64,000 nt of DNA. Origin: an uncultured Saccharospirillaceae bacterium. GTDB lineage: Bacteria > Pseudomonadota > Gammaproteobacteria > Pseudomonadales > Oceanobacteraceae. Below the pieces are notes generated by a model. The model was not told the origin of the DNA. It saw nothing but the letters and a program-made list of their open reading frames with translations, and did not search any database. The stretch spans positions 124,001 to 188,000 of the forward strand of contig CANMOZ010000006.1 of assembly GCA_947499545.1 (NCBI GenBank). The letters run 5' to 3'. The position numbers and the translations under genes were made by a program. Every line of letters starts with the position of its first letter. Position 1 is the stretch's first letter. Of this stretch, positions 1 through 8,768 are shown in pieces.

Positions 1-819
1 GTAAAACAGGGCTCGCAACTAACGATTGGGTATTTTGATCAACTTCGGGCGGCTGTCGACCCTGAGAAAAACATCATTGAAAACGTCTCCCAAGGGCGCG
101 AATTTATAACCATCAATAATAAAAACAGACATATATACAGTTATTTATCTGATTTTCTGTTTACCCCTGAACGAGCTCGCACACCCGTCAAGGCTTTGTC
201 TGGCGGAGAACATAATCGAGTCATGCTCGCCAAGCTTTTCAGTAAACCCTGCAACATGATGATCCTGGACGAGCCAACGAATGACCTAGACGTCGACACC
301 CTAGAACTGCTTGAAGAGTTACTGGCCGACTTTCCCGGCACTCTGATCATCGCCAGTCACGATCGTGCATTCCTTGACGCTGTGGTTAGTGAGTTATGGG
401 TATTTGAAGGGGAAGGAAACATTACCCAGCACGTAGGTGGTTATTCCGATTGGTACGCTCGCGGAAATCGTTTAAACGACCCAAGCGCGACAAACCACAC
501 TTCCACAGAAAAGGATATTACTCAAGTTAAAATCGCTAGTGTAGAAGCAGATTCCAATCAAGTAAAAACCAAGCGCGCAAACACGAAGCTTTCCTATAAG
601 CTACAACGTGAGCTGGATGCATTACCGGCAGAAATAGAACAACAAGAAGCAAAAGTTAATGCCCTGAAAACCGCTTCAGAATCACCTGACTTTTACAACA
701 AACCTAATCAAGAAGTATTAGAACTTCTAGCAGAACTCCAACAAGCTCAATCCGAATTAGAAATTCTTGAAAATCGTTGGTTAGAGCTTGAAGCCATGCA
801 AGAGGAACTGTCTAAGTGA
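1..819 (+). CDS. uup: ABC-F ATPase Uup, C-terminal part (5' end outside window)
   Basis: The reading frame is open from base 1, so the gene starts upstream of the window. What is visible is the second ATPase half of an ABC-F protein: the signature LSGGE near base 196, Walker B MMILDEPTNDLD, and the H-loop ASHDRAFLD. A charged helical tail of about 100 residues follows, with heptad-like Leu/Glu spacing, as in the C-terminal DNA-binding coiled coil of Uup. ABC-F proteins are soluble and have no transmembrane domain; Uup acts on ribosomes and in tolerance of branched DNA intermediates. The C-terminal coiled coil favours Uup over EttA or YheS. The stop overlaps the GTG start of the next gene, which suggests translational coupling. 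Confidence 0.9.
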   Translation, partial: VKQGSQLTIGYFDQLRAAVDPEKNIIENVSQGREFITINNKNRHIYSYLSDFLFTPERARTPVKALSGGEHNRVMLAKLFSKPCNMMILDEPTNDLDVDTLELLEELLADFPGTLIIASHDRAFLDAVVSELWVFEGEGNITQHVGGYSDWYARGNRLNDPSATNHTSTEKDITQVKIASVEADSNQVKTKRANTKLSYKLQRELDALPAEIEQQEAKVNALKTASESPDFYNKPNQEVLELLAELQQAQSELEILENRWLELEAMQEELSK

Positions 820-1325
820 ATTGGCTGATCATTATTGCTGTGTTGCTGGTCATTGCTGGTGGGTTTGCCTGGATAAAACCTTCAAAAAGAGAGGTTCGCC
901 AGGCTCAATGGCGGCAAGCAGCAATACAAAACAAACTTGAAATTAAAATGATCCAATTTTTACCGGACGCTAAAGAAACCGGCATACATTCAACCCCGAG
1001 TGGCGTTCGATACAGATGGATTAATCCTCAAAAAAAAATCACCGAAGAAGTGCTGATTTGGTCAATAACCCGAGAAAAGGGTTGGTATAATCAGGATCTA
1101 CCAGAAGGCTGGTATTGGGAATTTCCAATCAGACCCCACGATGCGCCTGCTGCTGATATTCAGCAAGCAGCCATCAATGCGATTAATACTCTTCCTTTGC
1201 TTGAATCGAGCGTCATAAACATCAACGTTTCAACCCTTGGCAGTGCCGTAATTTGGGATGAAGCTAATCAAGCATTCGATGCAAAACAGCTAGCGGATTA
1301 TTTACAAAATTTAGGAACAGCTTAG
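816..1325 (+). CDS. Small membrane-anchored protein, unknown function
   Basis: A 169-residue protein whose GTG start overlaps the uup stop (GTGA). Residues 1-20 form one hydrophobic helix (NWLIIIAVLLVIAGGFAWI) followed by basic residues (KPSKREVR), as in a type II or N-anchored inner-membrane protein with a cytoplasmic or periplasmic globular part. The rest is soluble-looking, rich in Trp and Gln, with no motif I recognise. The overlap with uup suggests it is co-transcribed with it. I cannot assign a function; the coding call rests on the length, the overlap and the clear membrane anchor. Confidence 0.75.
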   Translation: MNWLIIIAVLLVIAGGFAWIKPSKREVRQAQWRQAAIQNKLEIKMIQFLPDAKETGIHSTPSGVRYRWINPQKKITEEVLIWSITREKGWYNQDLPEGWYWEFPIRPHDAPAADIQQAAINAINTLPLLESSVININVSTLGSAVIWDEANQAFDAKQLADYLQNLGTA

Positions 1326-1348
1326 ACGAGAACCGTAGAAATAAATTT

Positions 1349-1391
1349 GAGAATGCCACGCACAACACTAGCACGCGATTAAGGCATTCTC
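1349..1391. repeat. Inverted repeat downstream of the uup-linked gene
   Basis: A perfect 9-base inverted repeat (gagaatgcc / ggcattctc) separated by 25 bases lies just after the stop at 1325. It could be a weak transcription terminator, but no T-run follows, so the role is uncertain. Confidence 0.3.
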
Positions 1392-1551
1392 TAGAAGCCC
1401 CATGCCCTCTAGCCTGAAAAAGATTCGGTATATTGACCGCCGTCAATCCCTCAAAAAAACACGCTCATACGGGATTGCAATAAAAGTCATTTCTTTTACC
1501 ATTACCCTCCAAACACAGTAGATATTCTTAACCAACACGGAGGTCATGGAT

Positions 1552-2679
1552 ATGTTTACCATAAAATCACAAAAATTACATACAAAAAAACTTTTAAACC
1601 CTAAAGATAAAGCACAACATTTTGGGCTAGGATTACTTTGCTGCTTAGCGCTCAATGTTGAGTCTAAAGATTTACCTAACTACGAATTTGTTGACATAGG
1701 AACGCTTGGTGGCCAATCTTCTGTAGCAACGGCCATCAATGAAAAACGCCAAGTGGTCGGCTGGAGCACTGTTTCAAAGGAAGAGAACTGCATCAGCATG
1801 GCTGGCACAGAGCCCTGTAAAGTTGGTTTTTTTTGGTACGATGCCGGCTTTGACACCATTGCAGCATTATCTGAAGGCGTTGATAGAATCACACCGACTG
1901 CCATCAATGACGAAGGAAAAGTCGTTGGCTATCAACAAGATTACCGCCTTGAAGACAATCGCATTCAAGTCCATATTCAGCCTTTGATGTGGCAATCAGG
2001 TCAAACTCTGGAGTTACCTTTACCAGAAAAAGGCACTGGTGCAGCCCACGACATCAATCAATACGGTGAAATCGTTGGCTGGTATCAAATGGAAGGAGAG
2101 ACACAGAGAATAGCCGTTTGGAAACAAGGAAGATTCATTGAAGTATCGCCCGACAGCAAAATGTCCAGAAGAGGGATCGGCATCAATAGTAGCGGATGGG
2201 TAACAGGCTGGGAATATGAACCCCGCTCCTTTCTACCGAATCAAGCATTTCTTGTGCAAAAACAACATATTTCGTTAAGTGACAATCGATACCACTGGTC
2301 AGAATCAATGGCTATCAATGATTATGGTGCCATTGCTGGCAACACCTCTACCGCTGTTCACCGCCCCGGAAAGGCAGCCATCTGGTACAAAACTATTCTG
2401 GGGACTTATCATAAAGAGGTCATTGGGGATTTGAACTCAAGCTTTTTAGACATCAATAACAGAGGCAGTGCCGTAGGATATCAAATACACGATGACTCTG
2501 AAGCAAACAGTAGCTCTGCCCTTCTCTACTTCCATGGCGAACTTTATGATTTAAATCGAGTACTTGAACTTGATGTTCATCTTGCTGAAGCCAAAGGTAT
2601 TAATGACGCTGGCGATATTGTCGGCTACTACATCAACAAAGAGGGTGATAAAAGAGCGTTCTTACTCTTAGCAAACTGA
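1552..2679 (+). CDS. HAF-repeat protein
   Basis: A protein of about 375 residues built from repeated units of the kind IGTLGG..S.A..IN..G.VVG, seen at least six times (for example AINEKRQVVGWS, AINDEGKVVGYQ, DINQYGEIVGWY, AINDYGAIAGN, GINDAGDIVGYY). These are extracellular HAF repeats, which form beta-rich solenoid or propeller-like secreted proteins of unknown role. The N-terminus has a basic stretch and then a short hydrophobic run ending near VESKD, a possible but poor signal sequence. I chose the ATG at 1552 because the strong site GGAGG lies 7 bases upstream of it, but only 2 bases from the alternative ATG at 1546. No partner gene is evident. Confidence 0.8.
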   Translation: MFTIKSQKLHTKKLLNPKDKAQHFGLGLLCCLALNVESKDLPNYEFVDIGTLGGQSSVATAINEKRQVVGWSTVSKEENCISMAGTEPCKVGFFWYDAGFDTIAALSEGVDRITPTAINDEGKVVGYQQDYRLEDNRIQVHIQPLMWQSGQTLELPLPEKGTGAAHDINQYGEIVGWYQMEGETQRIAVWKQGRFIEVSPDSKMSRRGIGINSSGWVTGWEYEPRSFLPNQAFLVQKQHISLSDNRYHWSESMAINDYGAIAGNTSTAVHRPGKAAIWYKTILGTYHKEVIGDLNSSFLDINNRGSAVGYQIHDDSEANSSSALLYFHGELYDLNRVLELDVHLAEAKGINDAGDIVGYYINKEGDKRAFLLLAN

Positions 2680-2739
2680 AGTACTGCTTTGTAACGCTTA
2701 AGTTACATCATTCAATCGTCATATAATATTTTTACCACT

Positions 2740-2767
2740 GAGTAACGTATCAAAACATACGTTACTC
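2740..2767. repeat. Perfect hairpin upstream of the SMR exporter gene
   Basis: gagtaacgtat - caaaac - atacgttactc forms an 11-base perfect stem with a 6-base loop, 60 bases after the HAF-protein stop. There is no clean T-run, so it may be a terminator of weak type, an operator or a mobile-element scar. Confidence 0.45.
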
Positions 2768-2897
2768 TCATTTACGCTTACTCCTGTCAAATCACAGAGC
2801 AATACGCTTTATTTAGTAACCGAGCACGTTTTCCCTCATCAAAACACGCCATTAAAGCTAGAATTTAAGGTGGGTCTTAACAGAGTTAGGCTTAGTT

Positions 2898-3230
2898 ATG
2901 AATGCGTGGATTGCCCTGCTGCTTGCCGGAGCATTTGAGGTTGCCTGGGTCGTCGGCATGAAATACTCCGACGGTTTCACTAGGGTACTTCCATCCGTAT
3001 TAACAGTCGTCAGTTTAGTATTAAGCCTTGGACTATTGTCTCATGCCATTCAATCAATTCCCGTTGGTAACGCCTATGCCGTTTGGACCGGCGTTGGTGC
3101 AGTGGGCGTTGTTATGCTCGGCATTCTCATTTTTGAAGAGGATATCGACATGGCAAAAGCCATTTGCATTCTCATGATCGTCTTCGGGATCGTGGGTCTA
3201 AAAATGATTTCACTGGAAACCGATCTTTAA
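2898..3230 (+). CDS. sugE: SMR-family exporter, SugE/Gdx type
   Basis: A 110-residue protein with four hydrophobic helices, the usual size of small multidrug resistance (SMR) proteins. The conserved glutamate in helix 1 is present (LLAGAFEVAWVVGMKYS), as is the loop signature GNAYAVWTGVGAVG. The features W.VGMKYS and the ending FGIVGLKM fit the Gdx (formerly SugE) branch, whose known role is proton-coupled export of guanidinium, better than the EmrE/QacE branch. It acts as a dual-topology dimer in the inner membrane. I saw no guanidine riboswitch upstream. The gene appears to be a single transcription unit ahead of the convergent globin gene. Confidence 0.88.
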   Translation: MNAWIALLLAGAFEVAWVVGMKYSDGFTRVLPSVLTVVSLVLSLGLLSHAIQSIPVGNAYAVWTGVGAVGVVMLGILIFEEDIDMAKAICILMIVFGIVGLKMISLETDL

Positions 3231-3254
3231 TGCCTCGCCATTAGAAACAAGACA

Positions 3255-3665
3255 TCAGGCAGCCGCTCCACGCATACCCTCAATCATTGTTCCTGATACT
3301 AACTGGTAGGCTTCTGTCCAGTTTTGTTCCACTTCTGCATTCCAATCATCACCTAAGAACTTTTGCAAAGCGTATAATAAACACTCTCCTACAGCGGGGT
3401 AATGTTCCGGTTTTGCTCCGTATTTTACATGTCGCTCACCCATCTTTTTAAGTGTCTCTACAATGCTCTCAGGGGCATGAGCATTTTTCACAACGGTTGC
3501 CAAAGCGCCAACCAGCATGGATTTCTGTGTATCCCAATCCACATTTTGGAATAAAGGCTTCACACCTGGATAACGCTCAAATAGGGTGTTATAGAAGGTG
3601 TCAACAAAGGCTTCTTTTTGAGGCGCAATTTTGGCAAAAGTGTTCTGAATAATCACGGGGTTCAT
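3255..3665 (-). CDS. Bacterial single-domain haemoglobin
   Basis: A 136-residue globin of the flavohaemoglobin/Vitreoscilla haemoglobin type, without a reductase domain. Visible landmarks are the B helix FYNTLFERYPGVKPLF with Tyr B10, the proximal His F8 in ERHVKYG, and PEHYPAVGECLLYAL of the F-G/H region. Such proteins bind O2 and NO and help respiration at low oxygen or NO detoxification. The ATG at 3665 is preceded by AGGAAG at good spacing, so an upstream in-frame start at 3716 is unlikely. It is convergent with the SMR exporter, which ends 25 bases away. Confidence 0.88.
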   Translation of the reverse strand: MNPVIIQNTFAKIAPQKEAFVDTFYNTLFERYPGVKPLFQNVDWDTQKSMLVGALATVVKNAHAPESIVETLKKMGERHVKYGAKPEHYPAVGECLLYALQKFLGDDWNAEVEQNWTEAYQLVSGTMIEGMRGAAA

Positions 3666-4111
3666 GTTAAGTCTTCCTAAATGAGGCGCCGAAACTAGCC
3701 GCAAAATCTCTGCCAATCGAACATGAACACAGTACTACCTGTCTGTCTTATAGAGCCATATTCCCCTGTATTTAGACGCTTATCTCAACCTTGGTTAAAT
3801 AACATCTTGCTGGTATTGTCTAATATGACAACAATAACGACCATTAAAAATCAAATCTAACACCGTATCTGCTTTAACTGCATGTCTTACAGGAGAATCT
3901 CCTCTCAAATAGCCCTATATCAACCAATTCAAGCAATCCCTTACTGACCACCCCATATCATGAATTTCAACTGCTCCTTAAATTTATGAAGAGCAGGAAC
4001 GGGTCTCAAAACCCTTAGAGTGATTTAGTGGCCAGGATCGTTGCTAAAAGCAACCAACGCCTGAGCAACGTAGTGAATTTCATCACATCACTTTTAAACA
4101 AGGGGGAGCGT
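3666..4111. other. Divergent intergenic region, globin / cytolysin
   Basis: About 450 bases hold the promoters of the globin gene (leftward) and the cytolysin gene (rightward). I see a short hairpin gttgc-taaaa-gcaac near 4040 and AT-rich stretches, but no operator I can name. Confidence 0.4.
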
Positions 4112-6079
4112 ATGAAATTACGTTATCGGTTTTACGTACCTATTGTGAGTCTATTATTAGGGGCTCACATCAATGCTTTTGCTTATCCAGGCAACACGTC
4201 TATGAAAAGCGTTGGAGGGCAATCTGACATTCTAGAAAGTATTTCACATAAAACCGCTTGGCCACTATCAAATCTATATGACCCTAATACGCTATATTCC
4301 GACGATATCGTTACTTACCATCTAACCTCAGGCTACCCTACAGATGAAGATATCCAGTTAATTAAAACAGCTTATCACCAAGGAAATATTATCCTTATTG
4401 ATGCCACTTCCAGTAACTATGCGAATACCAGACAAGAGGCTACCAAAAAACTCATTGGAATTGGTTTGGCTGATGACATTATTATTCTTCGCAAAGGCAT
4501 TAATGAACTACCCGAAATCAAAACCATTGAAATATCCGACGATGCGACTTTAACCAATACTTTAAATGCAATGATTGCAGAAAAAGTTATAGAAAAAATC
4601 TCAGATTGGCGTAACAGTCGATCAAGTAGAGTACGAAGAGATACGTCACATTATAGCAACAGCATATCAAGGGTTATTCAAACAGTACCTCTTCATGTTG
4701 AATATATTGGATTTAGTTGTGATGTTGGCAACGGTGATTCCTGCTCTTACAACCAGTCTAACGCTTCAATGTTTTACGAATTGGATTTTATACGATCACT
4801 GCCAAGCGTTGGTTCTTCCAGCGGCGTTGATCCTGACGAAAATGGCTTAAGCCATATCAATGGCAGCTCAGACGACGCTAAGTATTTTCGAATTACGTAC
4901 AACCCGCAAGCATCCGGTGGTTCAGGGTGGTTTATTGCAAACAAACCCAGCCATAAACATACGTGGTTCCAAAGCTATGCGAATAGAAAAACGTGGTTTG
5001 GTCCGTTTGTCGATAAATACACTGTTGAAATCAGAAGCAATGGTAATGCTAGCCGCCTTTTTAACAGCATCCCAGGCAACAAAGGAAAAGACCAGCAAAT
5101 ACGTGAAGTCAGCGGCATTACCATTGGAGTCAATGCTAAATTAGGCGCGGATAAAGATGGGCCCAAAGCAGGAGTAGGTGCCGAATATACATACTCAAGC
5201 CAGAAGTGGGTTATCTATGATAACAAAGAATACGAGATTGCAAACTTAAGCACCTATGATTCTGCTAAATGGGAGTGGGACCGGAAAGCATGGCAAAACC
5301 GCTTGCACTTAATGGATTGCTCAAGCAACTTTTGTACTGCACCTATTTGGAGCAGTGGCTGGGTTTTTCAAGACAAGCATTTTTCTTCTGCGTCTCACGC
5401 AGGCTACAAACCCGGCTTTAGCGCTACTTTTAGAGTCGATGGTACGCAATCAGGAACGGAAGACTTCACAATACTCAATGAGGCTAAGGTAGCGGGATTA
5501 GAAGGTAGAGTCACTTACGCTATGCTATGGTCTTCTTATACCCCAGAAAAAATCCACTACGACTACATTCCTTTTAGAAAAACCATCCGAATTGATTGGG
5601 ATTCACCGATTTTCAATTTAGAGCCAACCTTCGCAATACGCAGTAAAGAGCAACGGTTTAATGATCAATGCTTAACTGTACCGAATCAAACCCTTTGGGG
5701 AGGAGAAAGGGTAAACTTTTCGGCTTGCGATAGAACTAAAACAACTCAATCATGGATTCGAGATCGTAATAAGCGATTTAAAGTCGCTAACAAGCCTGAA
5801 TTATGTTTAGCTGGCTTTCAGAACCTATCACTTGTTAAATGCTCAAATGAAGGTTATCAAAAGTGGGACTTTAATAATGATCAATTAGTTACTCATAGTA
5901 ACAGAACCATGATTATTTTCGGCAACCAACCAGCTGCCTGGGGAGCAGTCAGTACAGCTGTTAACGAAGGTGGTAGATGGGTTTATAAAATGATTGATCG
6001 ATCTGACGAATTTCCAAATAATTGGGCATTGGATTTAAGAGCAGCCCCGGCATCAACTTTATTCAAATCCATTGACTAA
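4112..6079 (+). CDS. Secreted pore-forming cytolysin (VCC/leukocidin family) with beta-trefoil lectin domain
   Basis: A 655-residue secreted protoxin. Residues 1-24 are a signal peptide (MKLRYRFYVPIVSLLLG...AFA). A pro-region of about 150 residues ends at the polybasic motif RVRR (residues 173-176, followed by Asp177). The central part, about 190-505, matches leukocidin/Vibrio cholerae cytolysin beta-barrel toxins, with features such as GYKPGFSATFRV and LEGRVTYAMLWSSYTPEKI. The C-terminal part, from about 510, is a ricin-B-like beta-trefoil with QCLTV, QSW and QKW motifs. V. cholerae cytolysin is 741 residues and also has a beta-prism lectin, which seems missing here. I chose the ATG at 4112 because GGGGGAG precedes it and the signal peptide begins there; an upstream GTG at 4028 has neither. 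A terminator follows. Confidence 0.85.
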   Translation: MKLRYRFYVPIVSLLLGAHINAFAYPGNTSMKSVGGQSDILESISHKTAWPLSNLYDPNTLYSDDIVTYHLTSGYPTDEDIQLIKTAYHQGNIILIDATSSNYANTRQEATKKLIGIGLADDIIILRKGINELPEIKTIEISDDATLTNTLNAMIAEKVIEKISDWRNSRSSRVRRDTSHYSNSISRVIQTVPLHVEYIGFSCDVGNGDSCSYNQSNASMFYELDFIRSLPSVGSSSGVDPDENGLSHINGSSDDAKYFRITYNPQASGGSGWFIANKPSHKHTWFQSYANRKTWFGPFVDKYTVEIRSNGNASRLFNSIPGNKGKDQQIREVSGITIGVNAKLGADKDGPKAGVGAEYTYSSQKWVIYDNKEYEIANLSTYDSAKWEWDRKAWQNRLHLMDCSSNFCTAPIWSSGWVFQDKHFSSASHAGYKPGFSATFRVDGTQSGTEDFTILNEAKVAGLEGRVTYAMLWSSYTPEKIHYDYIPFRKTIRIDWDSPIFNLEPTFAIRSKEQRFNDQCLTVPNQTLWGGERVNFSACDRTKTTQSWIRDRNKRFKVANKPELCLAGFQNLSLVKCSNEGYQKWDFNNDQLVTHSNRTMIIFGNQPAAWGAVSTAVNEGGRWVYKMIDRSDEFPNNWALDLRAAPASTLFKSID

Positions 6080-6099
6080 CAATTGATTCAACTTTAAAT

Positions 6100-6154
6100 C
6101 GATCGAACCTTACTAGCCTTTCAAGCATTCATGGTTCGGTCGACCTACTTTTTT
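6100..6154 (+). terminator. Rho-independent terminator of the cytolysin gene
   Basis: cgatcgaacc (6100-6109) pairs with ggttcggtcg (6133-6142) over 10 bases with one G-U pair, followed six bases later by a run of six T. Confidence 0.65.
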
Positions 6155-6501
6155 ATCTTCATGCTAGCATCCACTCACAGACCAATAAAAAGTAAGGGTA
6201 TACCAACAAAATCATATCGCTGTAAGATACGCTTCTCCTTTAAATTAAAGGTGTTTAAAAGCTTGGCAAAAGCCGATCCCAGACACAAGAAAACCTGATT
6301 TTTTTGTAAATAACTGATTCGACAATAATTTGTTACAGGCAACATTCAAACAAAAAATCACTTCATAAAAATTTCCTATCGGGAACAGGGTACAAACGTC
6401 ACAAGGAAAAGAACCTAGCACAAAGCAGTATTGCCTATATTCTATTTTCAGGTACCGTAATCTATTACCCATTGATTCATATCATGAGTTGAGACTTACC
6501 A
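6155..6501. other. Intergenic stretch without a supported gene
   Basis: AT-rich sequence between the cytolysin terminator and the outer-membrane protein gene. A minus-strand frame of 75 codons exists at 6245-6472, but its Cys/Phe-rich composition is not convincing. It presumably carries the promoter of the next gene. Confidence 0.4.
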
Positions 6502-7155
6502 ATGCAAAAACTACTATTCACTACTTTAACGTGCTTATTAACGATACAAAGCGCAAATGCAAACGACTTCTTTTTGGGAGTAGATCTAGCAAAAACCAGC
6601 TTAGATATATCGAGCGGTAAGAAAGGGAGTCGCGACTTGATTCATGATGGTAGCGTAGATAGCGAACCTCTCACTATTGGCTTTAGAGGAGGGTTCTCAA
6701 ACGAAAAATATCGCCTTTACGGTGTTTTAGGTAATGGTCTAACATCTGAAAAAAATGCATCATTCCGCAACCTTGAAGGCAAAGAAACCATCAACTACGG
6801 GCAACTCACGGCCAATTTAGATTTCTTTCTGCCTTTAACTGAAAGATTTAAGTTATTTGCAGGGCCACATTTAGGCTGGGCTTTCGCGACTATAGAGATT
6901 GACTCCAACTTGACTTCAAGTGATTCTGCCTTTGTATCAGGGTTAGCATATGGTGGACAATTCGGTGCCATTTTTGATATTACTGAAAGCTTTAGTGTTG
7001 AAACCGGTTACAGCCATTCTTGGACAACTATCGACGAAGAAATACATTTCTTTGTAACACCAAAATCAGGGAGTAGTGCACCTGGCTTTATAGCGGCTGA
7101 TGTCACAATAGAACAAGCGAATCAATTTTACTTCGCTGCAAATTATACATTTTAA
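6502..7155 (+). CDS. Small outer-membrane beta-barrel protein
   Basis: A 217-residue protein with a clear signal peptide (MQKLLFTTLTCLLTIQSANA, cut before NDFF). The mature part alternates amphipathic strands and ends in Phe (FYFAANYTF), the C-terminal signature of outer-membrane barrels. Length and pattern (FFLGVDLAKTSLDI, FKLFAGPHLGWAFA, FSVETGYSHSW) fit an eight-stranded barrel of the OmpA-like/Opa-like porin family type. No ligand can be inferred. It follows the cytolysin by 420 bases but has its own terminator downstream, so a shared transcript is unlikely. Confidence 0.75.
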   Translation: MQKLLFTTLTCLLTIQSANANDFFLGVDLAKTSLDISSGKKGSRDLIHDGSVDSEPLTIGFRGGFSNEKYRLYGVLGNGLTSEKNASFRNLEGKETINYGQLTANLDFFLPLTERFKLFAGPHLGWAFATIEIDSNLTSSDSAFVSGLAYGGQFGAIFDITESFSVETGYSHSWTTIDEEIHFFVTPKSGSSAPGFIAADVTIEQANQFYFAANYTF

Positions 7156-7171
7156 CAATTGTCATCATTTA

Positions 7172-7197
7172 AAAGCGCCCTACAGCAAGGGCGCTTT
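7172..7197. terminator. Bidirectional terminator between convergent genes
   Basis: aaagcgccc (7172-7180) pairs perfectly with gggcgcttt (7189-7197) around an 8-base loop. It sits between the convergent barrel and peroxiredoxin genes, and its ends give short T-runs on both strands. Confidence 0.75.
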
Positions 7198-7241
7198 CTT
7201 GGTCGGCATAGCCTTCCCATCTATCCTCTCGTCACCCCTAA

Positions 7242-7895
7242 TCAGCCGGCGAGCTTTGTTGTTCTCAGGTAGGGTAACTTAATGTCTACATTGCCATATT
7301 TTTGTTTAGCTTGATCATCATCTAGTGATAAAGCAACAACAACATCTTGCCCGACTTCCCAGTTAGCAGGCGTCGCTAATGGTTGACCGTAGGTCAATTG
7401 AAGGCCATCAAGCGCCCGTAATACTTCAGCAAAATTGCGCCCTACCGACATTGGATACGTCATAACTAATTGGATTTTCTTATCAGGACTAATAATAAAT
7501 ACAGAGCGCACACTTGCGGAGTCAGCGGCCGTTCTTCCATCAGGAAGATATGCTTCAGCAGGTAACATATTTAATGCCTTAGATACCGCCAAGTTTTCGT
7601 CTGCAATGATTGGGAATGTCGCAGTAGCCCCCGAAAAACGTTCAATATCTTTCTTCCATTTTTTATGCTCTTCTACCCCATCCACTGACAGCCCGATTAC
7701 TTTCGTATTTCGTTTTTCCCATTCACTCGTCAACTGGGCTACCGCTCCAAATTCAGTTGTGCAAACCGGTGTAAAATCTTTGGGGTGACTGAATAGGACG
7801 GTCCAACTATTACCAATGAAGTCATGCAGTTTATAGCTGCCTTCATCTGTTAACAGGTCCAAATTTGGGATAATATCGTTAATACGTAAGCTCAT
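7242..7895 (-). CDS. 1-Cys peroxiredoxin (Prx6 type)
   Basis: A 217-residue thioredoxin-fold peroxidase. The active site is FSHPKDFTPVCTTEFG, with the peroxidatic Cys in the PVCTTE form typical of Prx6-class enzymes, and the conserved Arg lies later in SVRSVFIISPDKKI. The C-terminal extension with LPYLRTTKL also fits Prx6. It reduces hydrogen peroxide, alkyl hydroperoxides and possibly peroxynitrite in the cytoplasm. AGGAG precedes the ATG. About 270 AT-rich bases upstream probably hold its promoter; I could not identify an OxyR site. Confidence 0.92.
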   Translation of the reverse strand: MSLRINDIIPNLDLLTDEGSYKLHDFIGNSWTVLFSHPKDFTPVCTTEFGAVAQLTSEWEKRNTKVIGLSVDGVEEHKKWKKDIERFSGATATFPIIADENLAVSKALNMLPAEAYLPDGRTAADSASVRSVFIISPDKKIQLVMTYPMSVGRNFAEVLRALDGLQLTYGQPLATPANWEVGQDVVVALSLDDDQAKQKYGNVDIKLPYLRTTKLAG

Positions 7896-8163
7896 AGCTG
7901 CAACTCCTATGCATCAAAGATACATATATTCGATCATAATATGGGTTCTATTGCGCCTAGGAAACCTAGACGCATTTAACATACGAATGCAATTTTAGTG
8001 CAAGAGTTAGCTTCAGATTTGTACAATGAGGATAATTTGTATTTTCAATAAACTTTTGATTACTAAAAGAAAATATCTTCAATGCAAATCAGATATTATT
8101 GCATTTAAAGTTCAATTATTCACGTCTGCTTTATCCTTCGAAATGACTGCATTTTTACGTCAC

Positions 8164-8745
8164 TTATAGAATTGTCTTTAGTGCGCCATGCTTTTCAGGT
8201 TCAATAAATCTAATGCCCGTAAAGCCGCCGGCTTCAATGGCAAGCTTAACTTTATCAGACGCAATGATGACAGGTAACATCTCAGACCATCTAAATACTT
8301 CAGGCAAGATAAGATCGCTTGTATCGATGAATGATAGGCTCCTATAGTTCCTCACAAACCCCATTGTCTCAGAAATTTGAACATCAGACTTTTCATAATC
8401 AACTATGTCGTATTTACCAACAATATTTAAAATAAAATACTCATAGACCTCACCTGTTATGAGTTCAATATCGATAGGTAGCACCTGTACATTTTCTAGC
8501 TCTAGTTTATCAAGTTGTTCTTTTAATCGTTTGTTGACGACCATTCCTTTTAGACCTGGAGCTCTTAAGCAATCTTGCAGAGTTCCAACCTCTTCTTCTA
8601 GTTTATAATGTATTTTTGGGATTCTATGGATAAAAACTTCTCCTATATTGAACCTCCATCGATTCTCTTTTATTTCCTTTGGAGATGGCTTTATATATGC
8701 TTGGCTTTCATGAGTTCTCTTTGTATCTAATATCCAGTATTTCAT
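8164..8745 (-). CDS. Imm11-like immunity protein, divergent fourth copy
   Basis: About 193 residues, related to the three proteins encoded just upstream. Shared landmarks are GEVFIHRIP (GEVVYRNIP in the others), KGMVVNKRLKEQL (SGLLVSEAVKETF), VQVLPIDIEL, FILNIVGKYDIVD and GFTGIRFIEPE. The family pattern (a G..VS..L...L....VQ..P segment) fits Imm11/DUF1629, the immunity family often encoded next to AHH-type nuclease toxins. I prefer the ATG at 8745 because the paralogues also start with M(L/K)(Y)W; longer in-frame starts at 8760 (ATG) and 8772 (TTG) are possible. It is farthest from the toxin gene and the most diverged copy. It probably neutralises a related toxin by binding its nuclease domain. 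Confidence 0.72.
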   Translation of the reverse strand: MKYWILDTKRTHESQAYIKPSPKEIKENRWRFNIGEVFIHRIPKIHYKLEEEVGTLQDCLRAPGLKGMVVNKRLKEQLDKLELENVQVLPIDIELITGEVYEYFILNIVGKYDIVDYEKSDVQISETMGFVRNYRSLSFIDTSDLILPEVFRWSEMLPVIIASDKVKLAIEAGGFTGIRFIEPEKHGALKTIL

Positions 8746-8768
8746 GGCCGTATCACCCATCAATAAAA

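Noticed and set aside
2680-2897. Mini-ykkC or other guanidine riboswitch upstream of the SMR gene
   Set aside because: No pair of ACGR-loop hairpins or other known motif could be seen.
6245-6472. Minus-strand frame of 75 codons between the cytolysin and the barrel gene
   Set aside because: Cys/Phe-rich composition, no convincing ribosome site and no recognisable pattern; more likely non-coding promoter sequence.
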